Source: Gnetum montanum | Taxonomy: Eukaryota > Streptophyta > Gnetopsida > Gnetales > Gnetaceae | NCBI GenBank assembly: GCA_015680685.1 | Contig: MNCI01007621.1 | Span: forward strand, 435,295-499,294 | DNA length: 64,000 nt | Direction of reading: 5' to 3' | Shown: piece after piece, positions 35,440 to 48,099 of the stretch | How the letters are laid out: every line of letters starts with the position of its first letter | How positions within the stretch are numbered: position 1 is the stretch's first letter | Notes under the pieces: generated by a model | What the model saw: only the letters and a program-made list of their open reading frames with translations | What the model was told of the DNA's origin: nothing | The model's database searches: none | Position numbers and translations under genes: made by a program

Positions 35440-36430
35440 CGAATTAAAACCATTGCCCACCAGTATGGAGTATACATTTCTCAAAAATGGAAAACTAGTA
35501 ATTATTAATGCTAAGCTCGCTCCTCAAAAAAAAGAAAAACTACTAAAAATGATAAATAATTTGTTCAAAGCGTTTGCTTGGTCATATAATTTAACTGAAA
35601 TAGATCCTAGGATATGCTAACATAGAATTTACACTGACCCCTCCATGAAGCCTTGATGACAACCACAAAGGTGACTGAACCTAAAGCTTAAGTAAGTGGT
35701 TAAGGAAGAAATTGAATAACTTCTAAAAGCTAGGTTCATCTACCTCATTGCTGATAGTGATTAGGTTAGTTCATTAGTTATTGTGCCTAAAAAGGGTGGC
35801 AAATGGAGGGTGTGTATAGACTTTAGGCTGTTGAACATGGCAACATTTAAAGACCATTTCCCATTGCCATTCATTGACCAAGTCTTAGATACCATTGCAA
35901 GGCATTGCTACTATAGTTTTCTAGATGGTTATAGTGCATACAATCAAATTCAAATAGCACTAGAAGACCAAGCCAAGACTACATTCACAAGTCCTTGGGG
36001 GACATTCGCATATAAATAGATGTCATTTGGCTTATGCAATGCCCCAACAACATTTCAACATATGGTTCTAAATATATTTCAGCAACAAATAGGGAATGGT
36101 GTGTAGGTCTTTATGGATGATTTCTCCACTTATGGAGTGGACTTCAAACAAGAATTGGACCAATTAGAGCAAGTACTAAAACGATGTGTTGAAGCCAACT
36201 TAAGGCTCAATTGGCAAAAAATCCATTTAATGGTCCAAGAAGGCATTGTATTAGGGCACAAGATTTCACAAACAGGGATAGAGGTAGATCCTAAAAAGAT
36301 TAAAGTCATCCAAGGAATCACTGATCAACCTAAAACTGTAAAAGACATTCGATCATTCCTTGGACATATTGCCTATTATAGATGCTTCATAGAGAACTTT
36401 TTGAAGATTGAAAAACTATTGGTAGATTAA
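35440..36430 (+). pseudogene. E3 reverse transcriptase, catalytic residues kept
   Basis: The N-terminal connection begins near ELKPLPTSMEYTFL (about 35448). The palm reads PKKGGKWRVCIDFRLLN, DHFPLPFIDQVLD and YSFLDGYSAYNQIQIA, the Athila signature. One frame continues from 35783 to 36430 with two stops (36017-36019 and just before 36107), so the frame is otherwise unbroken. The catalytic motif reads FMDD, with both aspartates present. FLGHIAYYRCFIENF marks the thumb. The 35640-35780 part has more stops. Confidence 0.9.
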
Positions 36431-36439
36431 CAAAAAAGG

Positions 36440-36909
36440 ATGTACCCTTTGAATGGACTAGGGAATGTGAGCTAGCTTTCCAAACCTTAAAATAGAAGCT
36501 TGTAGAAACACCTATTCTACAAGCTCTTGACTAGTCCAGACCATTCCTCATAATGACTGACACATCCAACTTTGCTTTAAGAGCCATACTTACATAGTTA
36601 GATGACCAAAAACATCCCTATTACATTCACTGTATAAGTTGAAGTATTGCTAGTGCACAACTCAACTACATCACAACTGAAAAAGAGTTAATGGTTATGG
36701 TGTTTGCACTAGAAAAATTTAGGCACCATGTATTAGGCTATAAGATATTTTTACACATGGATCATAGTGCAATACGGTTTCTAATGAATAAACGATTGGT
36801 GAGCCCTTGCATCATACGATGGCTCGTGATCTCACAAGAGTTCAATCTTACAATGATCAATTGTAAAGACACCAAGAATGTGGTCACTGATCATTTATCT
36901 TGGCTATGA
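36440..36909 (+). pseudogene. E3 RNase H
   Basis: Gypsy-type RNase H: FEWTRECELAFQTLK, then a MTDTSNFALRAIL segment (first Asp), TEKELMVMVFALEKFRHH (Glu), LHMDHSAIRFL (Asp) and VVTDHLSWL (last Asp) at the end. The four acidic residues can be placed. Frameshift and stops lie in 36480-36690; the second half (36691-36909) is a clean frame. Confidence 0.85.
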
Positions 36910-37159
36910 TGGGACAACAAAGAGGAAAAATATCCAATTTTTGACCACTTTCTTGATGAATTCCTCTTTGCAAATGTGATAAACAATCACATACCCATTG
37001 ATACAAATTGGTATAGTAGCATTCACATTTCTCTACTTACATAAGAAACACCACAAGGGTTAGACATTAAAAAGAAACAACAGCTTCTTTACCGAGCCAA
37101 ATATTTCATGGAAATCAATGGACATTTTTATAAGGTATGTTTCAATGGCCTGGTCCGAT

Positions 37160-38340
37160 GGTGTGTTCCCAATGTAGATTAATTGCGAGTTCTCCAAGAT
37201 GCTCATGAGGGCCCTTGTGGAGGCCATTACGCTGGGAGACGAACAACCATTAAAATCTTGCTTGTAGAATATTATTGGTCTACATTGTTCCGGGACACTT
37301 ATCATTTCATCCAATCTTGTGAGCAATGCCAATGCGATGGGGGAATGATTCCTAAAATGGAGGGTCCACAATAATGGATTCAACCCTTAGAACCCTTCGA
37401 TATATGGGGTATTGATTTTATGGGGCCTATCATACTGATGTCTAATGAAAAAGCCTACATTGTTGTTGCTATTGATTATTTTACAAAGTGGGTAGAAGTA
37501 GCCATTGTTACAAACTGTACATCATCTACCACTACAATATTTGTTCAACAATAAATCATAAATAGGTTTGGTATGCCTCATGCACTTATTTCTAAGAATG
37601 ATACACATTTTACAGGTGCAACTTTTCGAAAATTAATGCAACGCTTAGGAGTTGAGCATAAACTGACTACACCATATCATCCTCAAGTGAATGGTCAAGC
37701 TGAAGTCATCAATAGGGAGATTACAAAAATATTGACACAAACCATTACCAAATATAGGTGAGACTGGAGAACCAAAATGAATGATGCTCTTTGAGCATAC
37801 TTCTCCACATGGAAACTCCCTATATGCTATTCTCCCTATGAGTTAGTGTATAGTAAACTTCCAACGCTTCCTATCCAAACTGAGCTCCATACACTATCTA
37901 CAGCATGTGACCTTAACCTTGACCTCAGTCTAGCATAGAAAGAATAGTTAATGAACCTTAACTTGCTAGAAAAAAATTGACTAGCCACCCTGTCATCCAA
38001 CAAATTGCATAAGGCCTTCAATAAGCAATGTCATGACCTAAGGATTATGAAAGTCAAATACCAACTAGAAGATAAGGTTTTGTATTGGAATCCCACACAT
38101 GTGCCATAATGAACTAAATTCCAAATGCTATGGGAAGGATCTTATATTATTCATGAAACTTTCCCTTCAGGGGCCATGATGATCTATAAACCTAAAAGCC
38201 CATATAAGAAATTATTGGTCAACATCCAAAAAATGAAACCTTACCATGAGCCTACAATAGCCAGTACTAACACTACCTTTGTTAATGGACAACCTTACTC
38301 ATTATTTCAGATCTCCTCCTTCCAACTCAGTCGTGGGGGA
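37160..38340 (+). pseudogene. E3 integrase, broken
   Basis: The zinc domain has its full HHCC set (HEGPCGGH ... CEQCQ, 37199-37340). The core has the first Asp in IWGIDFMGP and the Glu in NGQAEVINREI, but the second motif reads SKNDTHF, in which the Asp is displaced. The end of the core has stops after 37761. The C-terminal domain is seen at 38125-38270 (FQMLWEGSYIIHETFPSGA). The core sequence is Athila-like. Confidence 0.87.
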
Positions 38341-40248
38341 GATGGTCGCCAATGCTAGTCATTCTGAGCCTCAGTTTCTTTTGTCTTTTTTATTTTACAC
38401 ATTCTTTTTCTTTACTTTTTTTTTACACCATCGTTACCATTTTTTACTATTTCTTTCTCTATTACATTTTGTTTGAATAAATCTCACTCATCATATAATA
38501 AGTGCTCATGATGGTGGAGAATAGTATAATAGTGTTGATTGCTAATGTTTGATTTTTACCTTTGACTTTTAATGTTAATGTTAAGATATGGTTTCTTTTG
38601 ATAAAACATGCAATGAGTCCATGTCATCCATTCATCCATTCAACTCTATGGTCTCCCTTGATCTTGGAACTATACTGTCCCTTTTCTAAGTAAACTTATT
38701 AATGAATTGGTGGCTCGGTATTCTTCAAACTAAGGAAAGGTTCAAATGGATTGAAAAGGATGTGACTTCAAGGGGATTCAATGCATTTGTGCTAGCTATT
38801 CTCTTGGGTACTTGGATTTTTTTATATGTTTTCCTTCATTCTGCTATTGACCAATATCAGGAAGTTGACTAAATCAAATAAATCTTTGCATGGTGTGGTT
38901 CTCACAAAAAAGAAACTAGTGAGAATTCAAAGCACACCCCTTAGACATAATAAAGAAACATGGGCTACAAGCACTGGTTATGGCACTGGAAAGACATGTT
39001 ACCCATGCCTGAAGGTTCCCTCTAACTAAGGCCCTTTTTCACTTTTTGCTTCTCTATCTTTCTCTTATTGGAATGGTGGTGGCTCTGTGGATGCATTCTT
39101 GTTGCTTCAGAAGGATGGGTTGGTCTACTACGTTAATGTGAGGTCACTAGATGTGGTTAGTTTTAATCTATATTTAAAATGAATTCTATTAAGTCACCTT
39201 AATCATATACTACACAAGGGAATTTACACAACCTTGATTTTGGGATTCCATTCCATTTCATTCTCTCTTTTCATATTGCTTCCCATATCCCACCTCATTG
39301 TCAGTTTTATAATTAGTCCATATCTTGGTTACTGCATTATTATTTTTTGGAAAACTCTTGTGGGTAAGTTCTTAACCATTGTTTCCATATGTCATTCTAA
39401 GAGCCTACAAAATCTTTGGTTTGTTTGTCAGGGCATAAAGTGCATGAGCCTGCTTTGGGGACGATCCACTGGCATTTCTTTTTGGTGCACTTGTTAAGTT
39501 CTTTTCCTTAAAAACATTTCTTGCAATCAACTATTTCTCATTCACCCCATTAATGACATCCATTTTTGTTTTGTCTTAATGGCTTCACTGTTGTTATTTC
39601 TCTCATATTTCTTGTTCTTTAAGTTTTTCTACCCTATCACTACTAGAGGTTTGCTCTTAGTTGTGGGGTTCCTGTCACAAATTTTTCCATTCCATTACTT
39701 ATCTCACCCCTACACCTTGGGTAATCATCAATTATAAACCTCTAACCCAGTATCTACCATACCCACAACCTAGCCAATGTGCTTCATATCGAGGCAAGGT
39801 ATCAATGGCATTATGTCTTATTTATCCTTGCTAATTTGTGACTGTGTTATGTGTGCAGATGGTGATCACATGAACAATGGGCTGAGATAGAAGGGAGCAC
39901 TTAGGATGGACTAGAGCAAAAATCATTTACATAGGGAACAAGCTTGATTATGTGGTTGTGGATGAACAATGGTGTGCATAATTTTGACATGGGTAGCAAT
40001 GTGCCTCATTTTCTTTTCTCTCTCTCTCTTTCCAAGCTATCAAATAAAGGTATGAATGTCATCTATGTACAATGTTCACCATAATTACTATGAACACTAA
40101 TGCTATAATATGTTGTCAATTCATTCACTAGGCATTTTACGTTTGTCATTCCATGTCACTGTTAAATTATCGTACAATCAATAATCCCATACATTCCCTA
40201 TATTTTGCAAGGAACTCAAGGACAAGTTTTCATTCAATCGTGGGGGTA
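38341..40248 (+). other. E3 post-integrase region, with a relic splice acceptor and the polypurine tract
   Basis: About 1.9 kb without a long frame. Three blocks match E6 and E7: 'gatgtgacttcaaggggattc' (about 38759), 'ctggaaagacatgt.acccatgcctgaaggtt' (about 38987) and 'agcctgctttggggacgatccact' (about 39447). At 39835-39861 'ttgctaatttgtgactg...gtgtgcagATGG' resembles the branch point, 3' splice site and start codon of the E6/E7 post-pol gene, but the frame closes after four codons. Ends in CGTGGGGGTA (40239-40248), the polypurine tract. Confidence 0.65.
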
Positions 40249-41090
40249 TGAAGAGTCGTGATATCAGGACCGCAATATCAAGTCCGCGATATCGAAGCCT
40301 ACCACGCGATATCGGACATTGGATGTTGAAAACTATCTTGTTGCCTATAAATAAGAGGTGGCTGCACTTAGTTTTTCCATTAGATAGTTAGTTTCTTAGT
40401 CCCTTAACTTAAACTCTTGCAATTTTCCCTTTCTAGAGTTAGAATTATTTTTGAGTGCCTGCAGTAGGAGTCACAGAGTGAACAGATCTTTATTCGAGCA
40501 TTGTGTACCTAAGCACACCTTATGTCTGGAAATAAAGACAAACTTTGTAATAAACCTTACAACATTTAGAATAGCCTATTTATTACATTTAATGTTATTT
40601 GCAGTTCTTTAATGCTTTCATTAGTTAATTGGTTGTTTTATAGAATTATTAATTTTCAACAAGTAAGCACACTCAGTATGACCACTTCAAGCATGCATGG
40701 AACACTTGGTAACCCAGTAATGACTAGTGTTTGGTAATCCCAGTAGTGTTACACTGGTTTAGGATGTGTCCAGCAAGTGGGAACAAATGTTGGTATTAGG
40801 ACTAGTTAAAGCATAGTTGATTAGTTTAATTAAATTAGTTACTTAATTATTTCATTTCTCAATTCTAAGCAGCAGAAACATAAAACATAAAAAAAGCATA
40901 AACATCACATACCTCAAGTTTACTTAACCATAAAATCGTGTCATACAAGTAAGTTTGGGAAGACAATGATCGCCTAACCCATCCTTGTTTTGTAAAGGCG
41001 CATAAGCACTTAGTCCTTCGAATTCTACAGGATTATGCATGAACACTCATATTCATATGGTTGAGTGTAGGGGTACCTTGCCACTCATCG
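40249..41090 (+). repeat. E3 3' LTR
   Basis: Starts TGAAGAGTCGTGATATCAGG, ends ...CCACTCATCG (final A replaced by G). GATATC-type motifs at 40260, 40274, 40288 and 40308, then TATAAATA at 40346-40353. Serves as the empty site for the E2 insertion (TCCCT at 40400-40404). Confidence 0.93.
40260..40353 (+). promoter_or_regulatory. LTR promoter: GATATC array plus TATA box (E3)
   Basis: Four GATATC/AATATC hexamers start 14, 14 and 20 bp apart and are followed about 33 bp later by GCCTATAAATAAG. Spacing and order are the same as in the 5' LTR of E3 and in the E7 LTR, which suggests a functional upstream element rather than chance. Confidence 0.7.
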
Positions 41091-41095
41091 CATGC
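41091..41095. repeat. E3 target-site duplication, right (CATGC)
   Basis: Identical to 22140-22144. Confidence 0.92.
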
Positions 41096-42233
41096 TTAAC
41101 TAATGTGATTATATACACTAGCCCTATGTGATGTGTTAGACAGGTGATATTGCTAGTACGGCTATTAGATTGAGATACAAGAGCACCTATCTATCCAATA
41201 TGTTTTTATGCTTTATGTGCAATTTTGGTATTTTGGCATTGGTACTATAGCACTATGTTGAGTGATGTTCAGGTATGGTTTTGGCATGTGAATGTGTAGA
41301 GTGTACGATAAGGATCTTGTAAGTTTAAATAGATTTTAATTTGGAGTCCTAGTGTGTTTGTGATGTAGGCTTAAAGTTTACGATATTAGTTGGGAGGAGA
41401 GAAATATATTAACTTATGAAAATAACATATTTTTTAAAAAATAATGTAAAATAAAGTTAATGTTAGTTTGCATCTAAAGTGTGCTACCTCGGTTTTGTAT
41501 TTTTGTATTTTTTTTTTGTTTGGAAAAAAAAACCAATGCATAAAAGTAATGTTAGGCATAAACCTTGTTTTTGCTTTTTTTTTAACATGAAAAGAGACCC
41601 ACCACCCTTTGCACTGCCACTTTGTAACACAATTGAGTTTTCTCTATTTTCTTTGGTTGGGGAAACAAATATGCATGGTAGCTTGCTTTCTTCCATTTTT
41701 CTTTCTACTTTCTCCTTCTATTCCACATTTTTTTTGAATTCTAAGCTTTCTATATGGTTTTTGCTTGCTGTGAACCTAGATTTGGGATTGTTGCAGTCAT
41801 ATCTATGTAGGTGCAAAACTTGTTGGGGGTGAAACAGAGTCTTGTCAAATTTTTGAAGATTTTCTATTTGTTTCAGCATTTTTGCCCAACAATTTTAATT
41901 GGTGGGTTGTCTTTACCTTTTTCCTATATTTATGTGTTGGATTAGTGTATATGATCATGCGATGGGGGCACATGGGGCGAATAGCTCAAAGTTTGAGCTT
42001 AGGCATGTTATTTTGCATATTTTCCAAAATTGTATGATTTTGGTTATGAATTGTTTATTAACATATATGGGATGTATGGTATGATGTGGACTTATGGGAT
42101 ATGATATGTGATGTTGATGAGATTGGTATGATTGGAATATTATATTTTCAAGGCCTATTAAGGCACGAGTGTTTTTGGAAGTCCCAATTCTTTGGGGTGA
42201 TCATTAAATATTATTTAACTATTAGTTTATTAA
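41096..42233 (+). repeat. Tekay-type LTR copy A, second part
   Basis: Resumes the LTR begun at 21997. It is an inverted copy of 43365-44480 at high similarity over its whole length, including the A/T runs and the 'cctagatttgggattg' segment. Homology stops at about 42233 (ATTAGTTTATTAA), where the reverse-oriented copy B abuts. The frames here, such as 41479-41832, are LTR sequence and not genes. Confidence 0.8.
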
Positions 42234-44633
42234 GCATTGACAATTTTCCCCTCCTCTACCTTCCTCTCCATGCTCATCTAGGCTCTTGTGCCTTTCACCT
42301 GTAATTAAATAAAGTTAGTACACAACTAAGTGGAAAGCCTTTACACTTACCCTTCTAGATGGTTGACAAGCACTAGCCTAGAGGAGAGGAGTGGGGTACA
42401 AGGCAACTTGCAACCATTGTTAGTTGTACACATGCTCAAAACAACATACATAGCATCTCATCCATAATGCTAACATACTATCATACAATCACAGATAAAG
42501 CCATGGTCTAACATCATTTAGCCTACCCATGTCATCATAGCCACGATATACCATAAACAGTCCATGATCCACACAATCATAATCCAATCAAAACACATAG
42601 TATCAACGATATGACTCACAACCCGAAACTATCATATACATAGCCCATGTGGTTGCTAGCATATCTGTGCTCAGTGTAGCATATGAAACGTTACCATGAG
42701 GATTCATAACAACAATTACCTATAGGTCTTTTATTAGTCTTTTATTTATCCAACCAATGTTAGGGTCCATCAACTTATGACCTACAACCATTAGTCTTTT
42801 GGAAGACTGGCAATAGTGACGAACACACCTATGTCACATACTAGTTGTAGGAATGAACACACCTACTCTCTCTCACTCTTAGGATGAGGCCTAAGATAGG
42901 AACCTCACTAATGCATCATAGTAAGGGGTCAATCCATGCTACCTCCAGGGTGCCTCATAACCAATTGGTCCACACTCTAATGCTAGCACCATCCACCGGC
43001 AACCATCACAACCATCGTTGCAAAAACATGTACACATTCCAGGTAGCTTAACCAACATGTGTCATAAGCACAACACACCCAAACAAACATCATCACACAT
43101 ATCCACACCTAACAGTCATTCCATGGAAACAATACCACAATTCAACAAAACAACATGAAGACCACGATATGATAAAACAACACCACATTTTTCAAATTTC
43201 ATGTACTTCCATACAAATGACCACTATAATAACGTTCAAAATGATATATGCCCAAAGAGAAAACTAATCCCACAATTAGAAATTACTTCCCAAAATGATC
43301 CCAATGATACTAATTCTACCTATATTAGACTCCTAAAAAAATTTATGCACATTCAAATTTTGATTAATAAACTAATATTTAAATAATAGTTTATGACCAC
43401 CTCAAAGAATTGGAACTTCCAAAAAAGCTCGTTCCCCAATAGGCCTTGAAAATATAATATTCTGATCATACCAATCTTATCAACATCACGTATCATATCC
43501 CACAAGTCCACATCATACCATACATCCCATATATATTAATAAACAGTTTGTAACCAAAATCGTACAATTTCAGGAAATATGAAAAATAACATGCCTATGC
43601 TCAAACTTTGAGCTATCCATCCTACATGCCCCTATTGCATGATTATATACACTAATTCAGCATAAAAATACAGGAAAAGGTAAAGACAACCCACCAATTA
43701 AAATTGTTAGGCAAAAAGGTCAAAACAAGTACAAAATCCTCAAAAATCTGGCAAGACTTTGTTTCACTCCCAACAAGTTCTACATCTACATAGATATGAC
43801 CGCAGCAATCCCAAATCTAGGTTCAGAGCAAGCAAAAACCATCGAAAAAGCTTAGAATTCAAAAAAATGTGGAATAGAAGAAGAAAGAAGAAAGAAAAAT
43901 AGAAGAAAATAGGCTCCTGTGTGTTTCTGTTTCCCCAACAAAAGAAAATAGAAAAATCTCAATTGTCTTATGAAGTGCTGGTGCAAAAGGGTAGTGGATC
44001 TCTTTTCATGTTAAAAAAATAAGCAAAAATAAGGTTTATGCCTAACGTTACTTTTATGCATTGGTTTTTTTTTTCAAACAAAAAAAATACAAAAATACAA
44101 AACCAAGGTAGCACATGTCATGTGCAAACTAACATTTTTTTAACTTTATTTTATGTTATTTTTTTTAAAATATGTCATTTTTATAAGTTAATATATTTTT
44201 TTCCTCTGCAACTAATACCGTAAACTTTAAGCTTGCATAACAAACACACTAGGATTCCAAATCAAAATTTGTTTGAACCTACGAGATCCTTATCATATAC
44301 TCTACACATTCACATGCCAAAACCACACCTGAATATCACACAACATAGTGTTATAGTACCAATGATGAAATACTGAAATCATACATAAAGCATAAAACCA
44401 TACTAGACAGGTGCTTTTGTACCCCAGTGTAACACCCTTGACAAAAATATCACCTATCTAACATATTACACAAGGCTAGTGTACATAATCACATTAGTTA
44501 AGCATGTAAACACATCATAATCATAACATATAAAATACATTAACTCATCCCCAACAACCCACCAGGATTCCACATGTAATGCGTAAATCATAAGCATATG
44601 ATCATACCTACTCTCTCTATATGGGATGTAATA
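42234..44633 (-). repeat. E5 3' LTR (copy B), Tekay type, about 2.4 kb
   Basis: Its start (minus strand TATTACATCCC at 44633) follows the end of the E5 pol frame and a GGAGGGGAGAG purine tract, as in Del/Tekay elements. The first 1.27 kb match copy A and a later 0.63 kb (43133-42500) match copy C. The terminal bases do not match the LTR end next to the E5 primer site (49158), so the distal end has been truncated or rearranged at the junction with copy A. Confidence 0.75.
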
Positions 44634-44639
44634 CTCTCC

Positions 44640-45830
44640 CCTCCTTGAGAATCTTCCTCTTGAAGGATCTCAAGATGAGTTACGCGCATCTTAGTCTCCA
44701 CCTCCCAAGTAGCCTTTGAAGCTCCATGTCTACTCCATAAAATCTTGACCATAGGTATAACTTTACTGCATAGCTGTTGCAACATATGATCAACAATCTC
44801 TATTGGTTGCTCAACATAACTGACATTAGACTATAATTGTATCCCTAAATGGTTAATCACATGATGTTCATCAGGCACATAATGTTGTAGCATAGATACA
44901 TGAAAGACATCATGGACATGTGTCAATGAGAAGGTACTGCTATTTGATAGGCCACTTTCCCAATCTATTGTAACACCTAAAATGGACCAATGTATCTAGG
45001 AGCCAATTTCCCTTTTTGGCAAAATTGAGTAAAGCCTTTTAAAGGAGAAACATGAAGAAATACATGATCTTCGACTGCAAGCTCCAATGGCCTATGACGC
45101 TGATTAGCATATGCCACCTGCCTATCCTATGTGGCTCTCAATCTATCTCGGATCTCCCAAATCTGCTTTATAGTCTGCTCACCAAATCTGTGCTCACCTA
45201 ATGACGATCTTCTATGGTATCCTAACATAAAGGTATTCTACATGGCCTCCCATATAAAATCTCATACGGTGCTACTTGTAAACTCTCTTGATAATTTTTG
45301 TTATATGCAAGCTAATGGTAGCATCTGATCCCAACCTTCTCTATACTGCAAAGCATAGGCTCTCAATATATCTTCTAGAATTTGATTCACCCACTTAGTT
45401 TGAGCATTAGTTTGTGGATGATAGGTTAAACTTATATTCAACTTTGCATCCATCTCCTTTTGAAATGCTTGCCAAAAATGTGACATGAAATGAGCATCTC
45501 TATCACTAATAATCTATCGTGGCACATCATGCAATCACACTATCTCTACAATAAAGAGATGTGTAGTTTCTACTGCACATACTGATGATCATGCGACAAG
45601 GAAATGTGCATACTTTGTTAACAAATCAACAACTACTAAGATAACATCATTGCCACTATGAGCTTATGGAAGACCAACAATAAAATCCATACCAATTGCA
45701 TCCCACTTCCACTATGGAATATTTTGGGAATGCAAATATCCCCCAAGTCTCTAATGCTCTATCTTCACTTTCTAGCAAATTAAATAGCGAGATACATACT
45801 CTGCTACATTCCTCTTCATCAATACATCTA
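44640..45830 (-). pseudogene. E5 integrase, broken
   Basis: Core: first Asp in DAIGMDFIVGLP (about 45690), second Asp in ISDRDAHFMSHFW (about 45495-45470). The catalytic Glu position in HPQTNAQTKWVNQ is Lys, so the DDE triad is lost. C-terminal part: LAVEDHVFLHVSPLKGF, GKLAPRYIGPF and the end SRHGASKATWEVETKMR, which corresponds to the chromodomain-like terminus of Tekay integrases. Stops in several places. Ends directly at the 3' LTR. Confidence 0.87.
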
Positions 45831-46049
45831 TCATAAACTTTGGTACATTTTCTAACTACCTGGATGCATTTGGTATCTACTCATGTGGGCCTCATTCATC
45901 AACTGAATGCGTAACGCTTTTGGAACACATATTCAACCATCCCTCCTTACTACTCCATGACTATCTACAAAGAGTGATCCATCAAAGGTAATTTATTACC
46001 TTAATTCCTGACACTAGGGATCATGGTGTTATTTCTCTTATATCTACTC

Positions 46050-47330
46050 TTGCAAATCTGATTGGATTATCAAGTTATTAAACTTACTTGCCACCCTACT
46101 TAATGCATCTATTACTTTGTTAGTCTTACTAGGCCTATATTTCATAGTGAAATCAAAATCAACAAGCACCTCCATCCATCTATGTTGTCGCAAGTTTAAC
46201 TATGGTTGACTCATAAGATATTGGAGGTTCTTATGATCAATCCAAATAATAACCTACTCTCTATATAGATAATGCCACCAAATCTTCAATGCAAAGATCA
46301 TAGCATCCAATTCTAGATCATGCATGGGATATCTAGTTTCATGTGGCCTCAATTGACAAGATGCATAAGCCACAACCTATCCATCTTGCATCAACACACA
46401 ACCAAATCCATACCCTGAAGTATCAATACTAACATCATATGGATGTATTGGTGTAGGAGACATTAGCATTGGAATAATCACCAATCTATGCTTCAACTCT
46501 TCAAATGTAGCTTAACTAGCTAGGCCCCAAGTAAAGATAGCCTCCTTCCTCAACAATTGAGTCAAAGGAGATGCTATGCAAGAGAAATGTTCCATAAACC
46601 TCTAGCAATATCCTACTAATCCCAAGAAGGTTCATACCTCCACAATAGATTATGGCCTAGGCCAATCTTGAATGACTACAATCTTTGCAGGATCCATAGA
46701 GATACTAGCTCCTAATACCATATGTCTTAAGAATTAAATCTCTAATTTCTAAAATGAATACTTGGATGGCTAAGCATATAGTTGGTACTCCCTCAAAGTC
46801 TATAAAACCATCTACAAGTGCTATGCATGTAATTACTCATCAAGAGAATATACTAAGATATCATCTATGAACACAATCACAAAGTGATATAGGAATGGTT
46901 GCATCACATTGTTCATGAGGTGCATGAAAACTACAGGTGCATTGGTCAACCCAAATAGTAGCACCAAAAACTCATAATGGCCATACCATGTTTTGAATGT
47001 TGTCTTTGACACATCCTGCTCATGAACCTTCACTTGATGATACCCAAACTTGAGATCAATCTTTGAGAATACATGAGCTCCCTAAAGTTGATCCAACAAG
47101 TCATCAATGCATCGTAGATGATATTTATTTTTCATAGTCACTTGGTTTAACTACCTATAATCTATGCATAATCGGAAACCCCCATCCTTCTTTTTAACAA
47201 ATAGCACAGGTGCATCCCACAATGATATACTAGGTCGAATAAGGCCTTTATCCAATAATTCTTGTAGCTAAATCTTTAGCTTTGCTAGCTCTATAGGAGA
47301 CATCTTGTGTGAAGCCTTTGAAATACGCTC
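46050..47330 (-). pseudogene. E5 reverse transcriptase and RNase H, broken
   Basis: [17 protein letters not shown] and KNKYHLRCIDDLLDQL upstream of a frame at 47033-46833 with [36 protein letters not shown] and the catalytic FIDD loop. The catalytic aspartates are present. The thumb and RNase H (46800-46050) survive as scattered frames with stops (for example the MDLVVC segment and LTKYxxxLEL-type motifs), so RNase H is only weakly recognisable. Confidence 0.82.
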
Positions 47331-47599
47331 TATACTAGGTTTAAGTTTGATCTCAAACACAATCTCTCACCTTAGTGGCCAACCCAGCAATTTTGACTGG
47401 AATACATTAAGAAACTCATGAACCATAGGAATTTGATCTATCTCCACCATAGCTGTTTTATAGATTGTAGCCACAAAGATTCATGCCCTTTTTGAAGCAT
47501 CCTATGATACATTTGAGAGGAGACTAAATCCAAGCACACAGTCCTTAGATGAGTTTGTACTTCAATCAGAGCACCATGAACTAACTGTAGTTGTAGGAG

Positions 47600-47920
47600 C
47601 TTTTGTTGATAGTCCAAATTAGCATTGAACTATGACAACCAATCCATCCCCAAAATTACATCATATATCCCAAGATCCATAACATGTAAATAACTAACCC
47701 ACTACACACCTTCCAATTCTACTAGCACACCTATACACACCTAATTAAATCAAGTTTCATAACCCCCAACAAAAGATACTATTAACTTAGGAGAAAGAGA
47801 ATGACATACAAGAGCTACATGATGTGCAATTGTAGGATCTATAAAAGAATGGCTAGCATCTAGATCAAATAACATTAACATAGAAAAACCTGAAATTGTA
47901 CTTTCCATATCCATCACTAT
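47600..47920 (-). pseudogene. E5 protease
   Basis: Minus-strand translation gives a segment reading LMLFDLDASHSFIDPTIAHH at about 47895-47835, which corresponds to the chromovirus protease motif VLFDSGASHSFI. The catalytic Asp is present but the following S-G reads L-D. Stops follow in the rest of the domain. Confidence 0.75.
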
Positions 47921-48099
47921 GTTTGGTCACACATCCAAAGGCTAGTCTAATAAGGCATACATCCATCCTTGAGTCCTCTAGTCCCCTCCTCTAGGTTGAG
48001 TGACTAGTGCTCCACATTCACCTTGAACTGGTGGTCACTGTCCTCAAACTTTACCTCCTCCACTACTACCTACTTTCTTTGGGCACTCCTAAGCCTAAT

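Larger units (their letters stand above)
22145..41090 (+). mobile_element. E3: Athila-lineage Ty3/gypsy element, interrupted by E2
   Basis: LTRs 22145-22286 plus 31306-31987 (824 bp, split by E2) and 40249-41090 (842 bp), flanked by CATGC. A tRNA-Asp primer site follows the left LTR and a TGGGGGTA purine tract precedes the right one. Domain order gag, protease, RT, RNase H, integrase, then a post-pol spacer of 1.9 kb. Without E2 the element is about 9.9 kb. RT and integrase sequence and the gag zinc motif match Athila. Most motifs remain recognisable, but stops are spread throughout. Confidence 0.93.

Noticed and set aside
41479-41832. 117-codon frame as a gene
   Set aside because: It lies inside the Tekay LTR and its inverted copy (43900-44100) does not keep the frame.
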